Shown: one piece after another, positions 8,599 to 16,832 of the stretch
Layout of the letters: every line of letters begins with the position of its first letter
Position numbering within the stretch: the first letter of the stretch is position 1
Source: Chitinophaga sp. CF418
Lineage (GTDB): Bacteria; Bacteroidota; Bacteroidia; Chitinophagales; Chitinophagaceae
DNA length: 64,000 nucleotides
Assembly: GCF_900142925.1 (NCBI RefSeq)
Contig: NZ_FRCN01000002.1
Coordinates: 496,001 to 560,000, forward strand
Direction: 5' to 3'
Position numbers and translations under genes: made by a program
Notes under the pieces: generated by a model
What the model was told of the DNA's origin: nothing
What the model saw: the letters and a program-made list of their open reading frames with translations, nothing else
Database searches by the model: none

Positions 8599-8633
8599 CA
8601 AAAAAAAGGGCATAATTCTAAATTATACCCTTT
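8599..8633 (-). terminator. terminator of the fructokinase transcript
   Basis: On the minus strand AAAGGG-T-ATAATT pairs with AATTAT-G-CCCTTT (12 pairs, one mismatch) and is followed by eight T residues. It lies about 145 nt past the fructokinase stop and beyond the duplicated 3' fragment. Confidence 0.75.
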
Positions 8634-8705
8634 CTGAAAACTTATTGAACATTATGTTACTGAATCCGGCAAGATGTACTCCTACACTCCATTTGCAGAC
8701 ATTTA

Positions 8706-8779
8706 CCTATGAGCCGCCATTAGGGGATCTCTGTGCTCAGGGAATCAGAACAGCCACTGCGATAGAAAGCTGCCACTAC
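8706..8779 (-). pseudogene. duplicated 3' fragment of the fructokinase gene
   Basis: On the minus strand this reads VAAFYRSGCSDSLSTEI, matching VVASYHGGCPDYQRAEI near the C-terminus of the adjacent kinase. It then lacks 4 nt relative to the parent, and ATGGCGGCTCA is conserved out of frame. By hand count about 38 of 51 aligned bases agree. The copy directly abuts the functional end of the gene, as a tandem duplication would. It sits between the stop codon and the terminator. Confidence 0.7.
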
Positions 8780-9678
8780 CTGTGAGCCGCCATCAAAGTG
8801 GTGATCTCTGCTCGCTGGTAATCCGGACAGCCACCATGATATGAAGCTACCACAGCGCCAAGCGCGCATGAAAAGGAAAGCGTATCGAAAGGATCGTATT
8901 TTTTAATGGTGCTATATAGAAAACCAGCGAGAAACGCATCTCCACTACCAATTGTATCCGCAACCTTCACACGATAGCCTGGGTGCTGATAGAACTTGCC
9001 CCCTTTAAATAAGGCAGCACCCTTCTCTCCCAACGTAATAATAATGGTGGGAATAGTGTACTGAGTGCTCAGTGCTTTTGCCTGTGCTTCCATATTATCC
9101 GGCCATTGGTGCCAGCCGCCAATTGTGGAGAGTTCTGTCTCATTCAGTTTTAATATATGACAATGATGCAACAGCTCTACCAGCAGCTCCTGGTCAAAAT
9201 GAGGAGGACGCAGGTTAATGTCCAGTACAAATGTGCGGTTTCCTTTTAATAAGGACAGCAATGTTTGCCGGCTGTCTATATTCCTGCTGGCCAGGCTACC
9301 GAAAACGAGGAAAGTGTCTCCCGGTTGCTGTGCCAATTCCCGGAGGGCAGGTGTAAAAGAAATATAATCCCAGGCTACAGGCTGCACAATTTCATATTTC
9401 ATCTCCAGCGGATTTTCTGCTGAGGGACGGGCATATACTTTGCCTGTTTCATGATTGGGATCGGTCTGAATATACTCGGTCGTCAACTGATATTGCTTCA
9501 TTATTTCCAGCAATGTCTGTCCAGGTTCGTCATTCCCTATGCTGGATACCATGGCCACAGGTATGGATAGTTTCTGAAGATGATAGGCCACATTCATTGG
9601 TGCTCCTCCCGGAAGGGCCTTATCCGGTAAAATATCCCAGAGCACTTCTCCAAAACAAGCTACTTGATATTGCGTCAT
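8776..9678 (-). CDS. PfkB-family carbohydrate kinase, fructokinase-like
   Basis: Cytoplasmic ATP-dependent sugar kinase of 300 residues, normal for the family. The N-terminus, GEVLWDILPDKALPGGAPMNVAYHL, matches fructokinase-type PfkB proteins (GE-LWD and GGAP-N-A substrate loop). The C-terminal PfkB signature DTIGSGDAFLAGFL (about residues 236-249) contains the catalytic Asp. Fructose to fructose-6-phosphate is the likely reaction; other hexoses cannot be excluded. The gene has its own terminator and may be independent of the CBM9-like gene pair downstream. Its 3' end has been partly duplicated. Confidence 0.9.
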   Translation of the reverse strand: MTQYQVACFGEVLWDILPDKALPGGAPMNVAYHLQKLSIPVAMVSSIGNDEPGQTLLEIMKQYQLTTEYIQTDPNHETGKVYARPSAENPLEMKYEIVQPVAWDYISFTPALRELAQQPGDTFLVFGSLASRNIDSRQTLLSLLKGNRTFVLDINLRPPHFDQELLVELLHHCHILKLNETELSTIGGWHQWPDNMEAQAKALSTQYTIPTIIITLGEKGAALFKGGKFYQHPGYRVKVADTIGSGDAFLAGFLYSTIKKYDPFDTLSFSCALGAVVASYHGGCPDYQRAEITTLMAAHR

Positions 9679-9784
9679 AGTTAAATGTATTTGCGCTCAG
9701 TAATTATATTTTGATTACATAATAATACTCTTTTCCTGTTAACCTCTTATAGAAACCGACAGCTCTGCCCTGCAGTCATGGGGC

Positions 9785-10087
9785 ATGAGTCAACTCTTGT
9801 GCTGTCATAAACCAACTTCCGTACTATACAGAGATTATTCGCTGATAGAGAATAAGTTAAAGATCGGAGCGTTGGATTGCCCCATGAGTCAACTCCTGTG
9901 CTGTCACAAGCCAACTTCCGTACTATACAGAGATTATTCACTGATAGAGAATAGGTTAAAGATCGGAGCATTGGATTGCCCCATGAGTCAACTCCTGCGG
10001 TGTCACAAGCCCACTTCCGTACTATACAGAGATTATTCACTGATAGAGAATAGGTTAAAGATCGGAGCGTTGGAATGCCCCCCATGA
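9785..10087 (+). CDS. candidate repeat protein from a 99-bp tandem repeat (3 x 33 residues)
   Basis: The 99-bp unit is exactly 33 codons, so three units form one open frame of 100 residues. Each repeat begins MSQLL and contains CCHKPTSVLYRDYSLIEN (first repeat), then KLKIGALDCP. Between repeats 1 and 2, five of six base changes are silent in this frame, and overall 8 of 11 changes fall at third codon positions. In the opposing minus-strand frame nearly every change alters the residue. This suggests selection for the plus-strand peptide, now or in the past. No promoter, signal peptide or family is recognisable. The fourth repeat is out of frame. Confidence 0.35.
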   Translation: MSQLLCCHKPTSVLYRDYSLIENKLKIGALDCPMSQLLCCHKPTSVLYRDYSLIENRLKIGALDCPMSQLLRCHKPTSVLYRDYSLIENRLKIGALECPP

Positions 10088-10182
10088 GTCAACTCCTGCA
10101 CCATCCTAAACCAACTCCTGTATTTTATGAAGAGATTATCTCCTGACAGAGAATAAGTTAATAACCAGAGCGCTGGACAGCG
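9785..10182 (+). repeat. 99-bp tandem repeat, four copies
   Basis: Copies start at 9785, 9884, 9983 and 10084 (periods 99, 99, 101), each opening ATGAGTCAACTC. Copies 1-3 differ by only a few bases. Copy 4 is clearly diverged and shifted by 2 nt, giving a separate 20-codon frame that ends at 10146. It ends in a hairpin, GAGCGCT-GGAC-AGCGCTC (10168-10185). There are no spacers, so this is not CRISPR. Confidence 0.9.
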
Positions 10183-10185
10183 CTC

Positions 10186-10909
10186 CGGGTTACACATCTA
10201 TTTTATCAACCTTGGTGTGTATAAAAAAGTACAGACCCCCGTCCAGGGCATTATAAAGAATTACAACGCCTTAGATACAAGCAATGGATGTACTTCGCCG
10301 GCTATGGCGACGTCAAAACTCAAAGCGGTAAGACGAGCCAATGCCTTATGGCGAATGGTAAGTAAAATGGAAATCAGCCCGGATCGGACGGAACGATTGA
10401 ATCCGGTATCGTTTTCAGATAATGGATATGGATAGCTATAGAGATATGTTTAGACCAGAAAATAAATATAGGAACAGGTATAAATATAGCGATAGGTATA
10501 AAGATAAGCCTGAATGAGCCCTATTAATGGATATAGGCAAACGGCTTGATAAACAATAGTTTCTTAAAGTATAGTACATAATAATGTATTGGTTCTGGAT
10601 AAAGAATGAATGGTTTGTTCAGCAGAAATGGACTCACTTAGCAATAGAAATAGCATGACTTACAGATTGAATCGGGACAACAATTTTTTTAACGGATCAA
10701 AAGTAAAATGAAAATCTGGGACTCAATGTGTCCATTATGTTCATTTTGAAATGGTTAGTTCGTTCTGTTCACTCCCTCTGGAAGCCCCCCTGCCTTTGAA
10801 AGAGTGTTAAAAAACTCTAATATGTCTAGCTGCCGACCTGACTAAAATTAACCCTGTAGGGATAATATCCTTAAAAACAGCTTAAAAATGTATTTAAACT
10901 TACCAAGAT
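10186..10909. other. intergenic stretch without a supported gene
   Basis: No convincing gene. A 72-codon frame at 10217-10435 (with SKLKAVRRANALWRMVSKME) matches nothing I know and may be debris. The part after 10440 is AT-rich. Two TGAAC-type direct repeats on the minus strand are listed separately at 10730-10771. CCCTGTAGGG near 10852 is a tiny palindrome. Confidence 0.4.
10730..10771 (-). promoter_or_regulatory. two 9-bp-spaced GTTCA direct-repeat sites
   Basis: GTCCA-TTAT-GTTCA (10730-10743) and GTTCG-TTCT-GTTCA (10758-10771) repeat the half-site at 9-bp spacing, about 150-190 bp upstream of the tetR promoter. The same architecture on the other strand occurs at 25546-25734. A regulator site is inferred. 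Confidence 0.35.
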
Positions 10910-10920
10910 TTAAACAGTCG

Positions 10921-10951
10921 TTTGATTAAATTAAATGTTTGTTTAACTTTG
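10921..10951 (+). promoter_or_regulatory. promoter of the tetR-tolC-hlyD-mfs operon
   Basis: TTTG (10921-10924), 19 nt, then TAACTTTG (10944-10951) is an exact match to the Bacteroidota consensus TTTG-N19-TAnnTTTG. TTAAACA (10910-10916) and TGTTTAA (10940-10946) form an inverted repeat spanning the promoter, a plausible operator for autorepression by the TetR protein. Confidence 0.8.
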
Positions 10952-10972
10952 TGCCCACAATTCGATTTACAC

Positions 10973-11599
10973 ATGGAATACAATCAAAAGCAATTATCAA
11001 TCCTCGAGGCTGCCGAGAAGTTATTCGCTTCCCACGGTTTTCATGCTACTTCGGTGAGGGATATTGCTCATGAGGCTGATGTGAACATCGCAATGATATC
11101 TTACTACTTTGGCTCAAAAGAGAAATTAATTGAGGCCATCTTCCTGAAGAGGATCATCGCCTGGAAAATGACGCTGACCGAGATGCTTAGTAATAATGGG
11201 CGTTCATATGTTGAAAGATTTGATGCATTGGTGGAAACATACGTTAACCGGGTAATGAGCAACCCATGTTTCAATCTGATGATGATAAGGGCGCAGATCC
11301 AGGAAGATATTGCAGTGAACGAACTTATTCACGAGAATAAAAAGGAAGCATACGAAGTGATCAAATCCTTCATTAATGAAGGGCAGGAAAACGGGGTATT
11401 TAGCGGCGATGTGGATATCATGATGATGGTGTATACCCTTGTAGGTACGACTAACCATGTTATGTCTACCCGGCACCATTTCCAGCGCATGAGTAATCTT
11501 GAACATCTTACAGACAGCCAACTTCAGGAATATCTAATCAGTCATACAAGCAATCATTTGAAAAATTTGTTTAAAGCCATTCTAATCCATGAAGCTTAA
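10973..11599 (+). CDS. TetR/AcrR-family transcriptional regulator
   Basis: 208-residue repressor. The N-terminal helix-turn-helix (about residues 8-55) reads ILEAAEKLFASHGFHATSVRDIAHEADVNIAMISYYFGSKEKL, typical TetR. The C-terminal ligand-binding helices are unassigned. I start at ATG 10973 because a longer frame from TTG 10922 would begin inside the promoter. The gene overlaps the following tolC-like gene by 11 nt and heads a drug-efflux operon. It therefore probably represses the operon and is released by a substrate of the pump; the ligand is unknown. Confidence 0.93.
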   Translation: MEYNQKQLSILEAAEKLFASHGFHATSVRDIAHEADVNIAMISYYFGSKEKLIEAIFLKRIIAWKMTLTEMLSNNGRSYVERFDALVETYVNRVMSNPCFNLMMIRAQIQEDIAVNELIHENKKEAYEVIKSFINEGQENGVFSGDVDIMMMVYTLVGTTNHVMSTRHHFQRMSNLEHLTDSQLQEYLISHTSNHLKNLFKAILIHEA

Positions 11600-12956
11600 T
11601 AGCACATACAGGCGGTTATGGTCTCTGACAGTGTGCGCCATCTTGCTGATTTTACCATATCTCAGCAGTCAGGCGCAGGACAAGAAGAGCCTGTCTTTGA
11701 AGGAAGCCATAACGCTTAGTATACAAAACAGTAAAGAACTCAAACTCAGCAAGACCAAAATTGATGCAGCACTTGCATCAGTTAAGACCGCCAACAATTC
11801 GCAATTACCAGACGTAAGCGTTTCTGCTTCTTATCTCCGTATCAACGAGCCGAATGTAGATCTCAAACTGAAGCTGGGAGGTAGCGACAGTTCAGGTGGA
11901 GGTTCATCTCCTAAAGTGAATTCAGTAGCTTATGCCATGGCTTCTGTTTCCCTGCCGATCTTTTCAGGATTTATTATCCAAAGTCAGAAGGAATCAGCAA
12001 GATATCTGGCAGAAGCAGCAAAGCTGGACGCTGACAAAGACCGCGAAGCCGTGATCCAGAATACGATCAACGCTTATAGCAATCTTTATAAGGCGCAACA
12101 GGCAGTAACACTCGTACAGGAAAACCTGAAACAGCAGCAGCAGCGGGTGGCGGATTTTACCAATCTTGAAAAGAATGGTATTGTAGCGCGCAACGACTTA
12201 TTAAAAGTACAGCTGCAACAGTCCAATGTAGAAGTATCGCTGGTGGAAGCAGAAAGCAATCTCAAACTGGCCAATATTGCCATGGACTTATTACTGGGAT
12301 TGCCGGAAACCACAGTACTGAACGCTGATACTACCACCTTCGAACAGATACCAGCCGGCACAAAAGCTGCTGTTGAATGGGAACAGATAGCCCTGCAGAA
12401 CCGTAAAGACGCCGCAGCACTCTCTGCCCGTGAAAAGGCCGCAAACGCAGGTATCAAAGCTGCTAAAGGTGAATATTATCCTTCTGTGGCGCTGACCGGC
12501 GGATATGTTGCCCTGACAGTACCTAATGCCCTGACAGTGACTAACGCGCTGAATGCCGGTATCGGTGTAAAGTACTCCCCTTCTTCCCTCTGGAAAGCAG
12601 GATCAAAAGTAACTGAAGCGAAAATAAGAATGCAGGAAGTACAGGTGAATGAGGAGTTGCTGGTAGATAATATCCATCTTTCTATCAATAGAGCATACCA
12701 GGATTATCTGGTGAATCAGAAGAAGATAGAAGCTTACATGAAAGCAATCGATCAGGCAAGTGAGAATTATAAGATAGTAAAAAATAAACAGGAGAATAAT
12801 CTGGCTACAACTACAGATCTGCTGGAAGCTGACGTAGCGAATGTACAGGCAAGACTGAACTATGCTTTTGCAAAAGCCGATGCGATAGTTGCCTATACTA
12901 AACTACTTGAAACCGCAGGTGTTTTAAATGAGACAGGTGCAGAGGCCGGGAAATAA
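11589..12956 (+). CDS. TolC-family outer membrane efflux protein
   Basis: 455-residue outer membrane channel of a tripartite efflux pump. It has a signal peptide (ending SSQAQD), then the conserved OEP repeat start SLKEAITLSIQNSKELKLSKTKI. Long coiled-coil helices rich in Ala, Gln, Glu and Lys follow (for example QQQQRVADFTNLEKNGIVARNDLLKVQLQQSNVEVSLVEAESNLKLAN). A second OEP repeat in the C-terminal half ends with TTDLLEADVANVQARLNYAFAKADAIVAYTKLLETAG. It overlaps tetR by 11 nt and precedes the HlyD-like and MFS genes, so all parts of one pump are encoded together. Confidence 0.95.
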   Translation: MKLNSTYRRLWSLTVCAILLILPYLSSQAQDKKSLSLKEAITLSIQNSKELKLSKTKIDAALASVKTANNSQLPDVSVSASYLRINEPNVDLKLKLGGSDSSGGGSSPKVNSVAYAMASVSLPIFSGFIIQSQKESARYLAEAAKLDADKDREAVIQNTINAYSNLYKAQQAVTLVQENLKQQQQRVADFTNLEKNGIVARNDLLKVQLQQSNVEVSLVEAESNLKLANIAMDLLLGLPETTVLNADTTTFEQIPAGTKAAVEWEQIALQNRKDAAALSAREKAANAGIKAAKGEYYPSVALTGGYVALTVPNALTVTNALNAGIGVKYSPSSLWKAGSKVTEAKIRMQEVQVNEELLVDNIHLSINRAYQDYLVNQKKIEAYMKAIDQASENYKIVKNKQENNLATTTDLLEADVANVQARLNYAFAKADAIVAYTKLLETAGVLNETGAEAGK

Positions 12957-12998
12957 TCAATCAGGATTTTAATAAAGTAATAATCATATATATACTAT

Positions 12999-14126
12999 AT
13001 GGAAACGCAAACAGCTACAACTAATAATAAAGGTTCCCAACATGCTCATGAGGCTCCTAAAAAGAGGAACTATCGTTTCATCATCGTTTTGGCTATCCTT
13101 GTTATCGGTGGTGGTGCATTCGGTATCACTAAATATATACATGCGCAGCATCACGAAGAAACCGATAACGCGCAGATAGAAGCAAACGTAAGCCCTGTAA
13201 TCCCAAGAGTAACGGGTTATGTGAAAGAGGTGCGTGTGAAAGATAACCAACGTGTAAAAAAGGGTGATACCCTGGTAATCCTCGATGACAGGGACCTGCA
13301 GATAAAAGTATCACAGGCAGAAGCTGCGCTGGCCGCTGCTGAGGCTAATGTACAGGTAGCAGTTGCGACTACTACAGCAGCCCGCTCAAACGTTTCTTCT
13401 TCCCAGGCGAATATATCTGCAGTAGATGCGCAGATCGAAGCAGCCAAAGTAAATGTATGGCGCGCTAATCTGGACTACGAACGTTATAACAACCTTATTA
13501 AGGATCACTCTATTACCCAGCAGCAATATGAGCAGGCACTGGCAACAAAACAAACTGCAGAGCGTCAGCTGAATGTACTGGAAGAACAGAAAAAGGTAGC
13601 TGCCCGTCAGACGAGCGCAGTTTCTACACAAAGTGATGCTACTGCTGAACAGATCAATGCTGCCAAAGCCGTGATCAAGGAACGTCAGGCAGAAGTAGAT
13701 AACGCCAAACTCGTGGCGAGTTATGCTATCATTACCGCTCCTGAAGATGGAGAAGTATCTAAGATATATGTACAGCCAGGACAGCTGGTGCAGGCCGGTC
13801 AGTCAATCTTCAGCGTAGTTTTATCCAACGATATATGGGTAGTAGCCAACTTTAAGGAAACACAGCTCGACAAAATGAAACTGGGGCAGAAAGTAAGTGT
13901 GCATGTGGATGCGTTCCCCGGCAAATCTATCGAGGGTAAAGTAACATCCTTCTCTCCTGCTACAGGTGCGCGTTTTGCCTTACTGCCTCCTGATAATGCT
14001 TCAGGTAACTTCGTAAAGGTTGTACAACGTCTGCCGGTAAAGATCGAATTCAATGATCTGAACCAGGCTGAAGTAAAACAACTCCGTCCAGGTATGAACG
14101 TAGTTGTGGACGTACATCTTGATTAA
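12999..14126 (+). CDS. HlyD/EmrA-family periplasmic adaptor
   Basis: 375-residue membrane fusion protein linking the MFS pump to the TolC-like channel. The cytoplasmic N-terminus is rich in Thr, Gln and Lys. One transmembrane helix spans about residues 26-48 (FIIVLAILVIGGGAFGI). A lipoyl/barrel-sandwich half follows (VSPVIPRVTGYVKEVRVKDNQRVKKGDTLVILDD), then an alpha-helical hairpin with many Ala and Gln residues, the second lipoyl half (ITAPEDGEVSKIYVQPGQLVQAGQSIFSVV) and a beta-barrel ending RPGMNVVVDVHLD. This is the EmrA layout. It starts 42 nt after the tolC-like stop. Confidence 0.95.
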   Translation: METQTATTNNKGSQHAHEAPKKRNYRFIIVLAILVIGGGAFGITKYIHAQHHEETDNAQIEANVSPVIPRVTGYVKEVRVKDNQRVKKGDTLVILDDRDLQIKVSQAEAALAAAEANVQVAVATTTAARSNVSSSQANISAVDAQIEAAKVNVWRANLDYERYNNLIKDHSITQQQYEQALATKQTAERQLNVLEEQKKVAARQTSAVSTQSDATAEQINAAKAVIKERQAEVDNAKLVASYAIITAPEDGEVSKIYVQPGQLVQAGQSIFSVVLSNDIWVVANFKETQLDKMKLGQKVSVHVDAFPGKSIEGKVTSFSPATGARFALLPPDNASGNFVKVVQRLPVKIEFNDLNQAEVKQLRPGMNVVVDVHLD

Positions 14127-14128
14127 TG

Positions 14129-14249
14129 TCAGTCACGAATGGCCCCGCTTGGGTGGTGCGGGTGAAATCATAAATAGGAATTATTCTCAGTCTGGTCTTA
14201 TATACAATAGCGTATTTCGTGTCACCAGGCGGGGACATTCGGTAACTGA
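14129..14249 (+). repeat. long-range inverted repeat between hlyD-like and MFS genes
   Basis: TCAGTCACGAATGGCCCCGC (14129-14148) pairs with the segment at 14229-14249 (GCGGGG-A-CATTCGGTAACTGA), with a few mismatches and an 80-nt loop. A smaller CCCGC/GCGGG hairpin lies inside. In the mRNA this would place a large stem just upstream of the pump start codon. Confidence 0.55.
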
Positions 14250-14276
14250 TCTTTATACAACTAATTGATAAACGCG

Positions 14277-15851
14277 ATGCAACAAGAATCATTGGTAGAA
14301 TATGGAGCCCGGCGGGTGATCATTACAATTACTGCCATCTTTTGCGCCTTGCTGGAGATCGTGGATACAACCATCGTGAACGTGGCATTGAATGATATGC
14401 GCGGAAACATGGGCGCTACGCTGAGCGAGATAGGTTGGGTAATCACAGCTTATGCTATCGGTAATGTAATTATAGTACCGATGACGACCTGGTTATCACA
14501 GCAGTTCGGACGTCGTAATTACTTCGCAGTTTCCATCATCATATTTACTATATCCTCCTTCCTTTGCGGAAATGCCACTTCGATGTGGGAACTCGTATTA
14601 TTCCGCTTTATACAGGGTTTGGGCGGTGGAGCGCTGCTGGTAACTTCGCAGACTATCATTACTGAAAGCTATCCGCCGGAAAAACGAGGAATGGCACAGG
14701 CAATCTATGGTTTGGGTGTGATTATCGGTCCTACATTGGGCCCTCCCCTAGGTGGTTATATAGTAGATCATTACGCATGGCCTTACATTTTTTATATAAA
14801 CATTCCTATCGGTGTAATAGCAACGCTGCTTACACTGCAATTCGTAAGAAGCCCAAAATATGGTGAGAAAAAATCAGCGAGTGAAGTCGACTGGTTGGGA
14901 ATTGGACTCCTGGCTCTAGGGGTGGGATCACTTCAGTACGTCTTAGAACGTGGACAGGAAGATGACTGGTTTAATGACTCGACAATATTGGTATTAGGAA
15001 TTGCTGCAGTACTGGGCTTCTTCTTTTTTATCTGGAGAGAACTCTCGTATAAGAGTCCGATAGTGGAACTGAGGGTGCTTGGGAATGGGAATCTCCGGGT
15101 AGGTACAATGCTATCCTTCCTGATGGGCTTTGGGTTATATGGATCGACTTTCATTATCCCTTTGTATACCCAGAGTACACTAGGCTGGACGGCTACACAA
15201 TCAGGTATGCTGATGATACCTGCGGCCCTGACCACCGCATTTATGATGCCTTTTATAGGTAAAATGCTGGAAAAAGGAGTACCGCAGCAGTATCTGGTGG
15301 CATTGGGAATGTTCCTGTTCTTTGTCTTCTGTTTTTGGGGATATAAGATCATTTCACCGGATACAGGCTCAGAGGCCTTTTTCTGGATGCTGATTGTGAG
15401 AGGGGTCGGAATGGGTATGTTGTTCATTCCAATTACAACACTTTCATTATCTACACTGAAAGGTCAGCAGATAGGACAAGGTGCGGCATTCACAGGTATG
15501 ATGCGTCAGTTGGGAGGTTCCTTTGGAGTGGCGCTGATCACAACATTTGTTTCCCGTCGCAATGAACTGCATCGGGTAGACCTGGTGAGTAAGCTGGACA
15601 CTAACAATCCTTCAGTGATGAACAGGGTATCCGGAATGACAGCCAGCTTCGCATCAAAAGGAATGGATGCAAAGAAAGCCATAGGAAGTGCCTATCAGTC
15701 ATTGGAATACAGCGTGATGAAACAGGCTGTGGTGATGTCATATATGGACGTATTCCTTTACCTGGGCTTAATGTTCCTGATCTGTGTGCCATTTGTGCTG
15801 ATGGTAAAGGGCAGCAAAAAAACAAAACTGGATCCAAGTGCTATGCACTAA
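14277..15851 (+). CDS. MFS drug:H+ antiporter, DHA2 family (EmrB/QacA type)
   Basis: 524-residue inner membrane pump with about 14 predicted transmembrane helices. Motifs include DTTIVNVALNDM in helix 1 (characteristic DHA2 motif), GWVITAYAIGNVIIVPMTTWLSQQFGRRNYF (motif A region), GLGGGALLVTSQTIITESYPPEKRGMAQAIYGLGVIIGPTLGPPLGGYI (motif C) and the final GMMRQLGGSFGVALITTFVSRR. I start at ATG 14277 rather than TTG 14265. With the TolC- and EmrA-like genes it forms an EmrAB-TolC-type pump for hydrophobic toxic compounds. A terminator follows at 15905. Confidence 0.95.
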   Translation: MQQESLVEYGARRVIITITAIFCALLEIVDTTIVNVALNDMRGNMGATLSEIGWVITAYAIGNVIIVPMTTWLSQQFGRRNYFAVSIIIFTISSFLCGNATSMWELVLFRFIQGLGGGALLVTSQTIITESYPPEKRGMAQAIYGLGVIIGPTLGPPLGGYIVDHYAWPYIFYINIPIGVIATLLTLQFVRSPKYGEKKSASEVDWLGIGLLALGVGSLQYVLERGQEDDWFNDSTILVLGIAAVLGFFFFIWRELSYKSPIVELRVLGNGNLRVGTMLSFLMGFGLYGSTFIIPLYTQSTLGWTATQSGMLMIPAALTTAFMMPFIGKMLEKGVPQQYLVALGMFLFFVFCFWGYKIISPDTGSEAFFWMLIVRGVGMGMLFIPITTLSLSTLKGQQIGQGAAFTGMMRQLGGSFGVALITTFVSRRNELHRVDLVSKLDTNNPSVMNRVSGMTASFASKGMDAKKAIGSAYQSLEYSVMKQAVVMSYMDVFLYLGLMFLICVPFVLMVKGSKKTKLDPSAMH

Positions 15852-15904
15852 AAGATATTAAAGATATGTTACTAACAGTGTAACAGTTGTAGGTTTAGGT
15901 AATG

Positions 15905-15935
15905 AGCCGGAATAATCTTATTCCGGCTTTTGTTT
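15905..15935 (+). terminator. rho-independent terminator of the efflux operon
   Basis: Perfect 11-bp stem AGCCGGAATAA / TTATTCCGGCT followed by TTTGTTTTT, 54 nt after the MFS stop. Confidence 0.9.
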
Positions 15936-15989
15936 TTATGTTACCGCCCCTGCTTGTTCTCTGCTTGTTCTCTGCTTATTCTCTCATTT

Positions 15990-16420
15990 CTTTTAGTTAA
16001 AATAGCATGAGGGGCCCTGATATTTTTTATACCAGATTACCCCAATTTTAGTTCGACGCTTCTTCGTCACTTCTTCGTTGCTTATTCGAATGCTCTTTGA
16101 ATAGAGGTATTGTGTTAAAATAATATCAGATCTGTTTTTGGGGACCTGTGTTCTATTCCCCGGGGGTACATCCTGGGCTACAAACACACGACTCCAGAGG
16201 TGATCGAATGACCGGGATACGGCACATCTCCATTAATCCGCACATATCAATCGTTTTGTGCGGCTTCGGAGGAGCGTTGCGGTTATAGCCCCCGGGGTGC
16301 AAACCCAGGGAGAAGCAGAACAAAACCCCCGGCCTGGAAAAGCCGCTGGGTGCTATATTCCCTCAAATTAATCCATACCGGTCGAGTCATGATAATAGAT
16401 GACCGGTAAGCACTTTATAA
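15990..16420. repeat. GC-rich palindromic repeat debris
   Basis: Two related palindromic strings in the same orientation, CCCCGGGGGTACATCCTGGG (16157-16177 region) and CCCCCGGGGTGCAAACCCAGG (16288-16310 region), share the pattern CCCGGGG-N-CCNGGG. Between them is CCGCACA...TGTGCGG (about 16236-16262). After them come CCGGCCTGGAAAAGCCGCTGG and ACCGGTC/GACCGGT (16378-16406). This looks like REP-type or decayed mobile repeat sequence scattered in intergenic DNA. The 64-codon minus-strand frame here is not credible. Confidence 0.5.
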
Positions 16421-16459
16421 TCATAAAACTGGAAAATTGTCCGATTATCGTTTTGGTAG

Positions 16460-16675
16460 TTATTCACAACATATAGTAGTTAATTTCTATGCCTGTAACG
16501 GGCTCCCGCAGTGGTGTATTAATAAAGTATGATAAAATTAGGGTAAAAAAGTTTATAAATGATGCATTTATGTAAGAATTATCAATATGATACGTGTTAT
16601 TTCAATACGGAATATTGTTGATATCTTAAGCATGCAGTTATTCACATTTTCATAGTTTTTAATAAATGTGGAAAA
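16460..16675. promoter_or_regulatory. cluster of DnaA-box matches in AT-rich DNA
   Basis: TTATTCACA occurs at 16460-16468 and 16638-16646 (both exact to TTATNCACA), and TGTGGAAAA at 16667-16675 (TTTTCCACA on the minus strand, a TTWTNCACA match). The DNA between is AT-rich (around AAAAAAGTTTATAAATGATG at 16545-16565). It could be a replication-origin-like or DnaA-regulated element. No dnaA gene is in the window. Confidence 0.35.
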
Positions 16676-16832
16676 CTATCTACGTGAAAAATCAGACTGA
16701 TAGTAACTTTGCGTTACGGACGCCATAACATTTTGTTTGCCCCCTGAACAGTAGGACTTAACCAACAGAAAAAACGGACAAAAAAAGATCAATTAATTCG
16801 AGAAGAATAACGGATCCCAAAACGTACCCTTT

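Noticed and set aside
9785..10182. Possible CRISPR array
   Set aside because: The 99-bp units are joined without spacers and diverge along the unit; no cas genes are present.
10217..10435. 72-codon frame in the gap after the tandem repeat
   Set aside because: No family, no promoter, odd composition; noted only in the description of that gap.
10848..10866. String resembling the I-SceI homing endonuclease site
   Set aside because: ATTAACCCTGTAGGGATAAT only looks like it because of the CCCTGTAGGG palindrome; the actual site does not match.
10922..10972. Longer TetR protein starting at TTG 10922
   Set aside because: The extension would begin within the exact-consensus promoter; ATG 10973 gives the normal family N-terminus.
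15993..16187. Minus-strand 64-codon frame
   Set aside because: It reads through the palindromic repeat debris, has an unusual residue mix, and no start context or relative.
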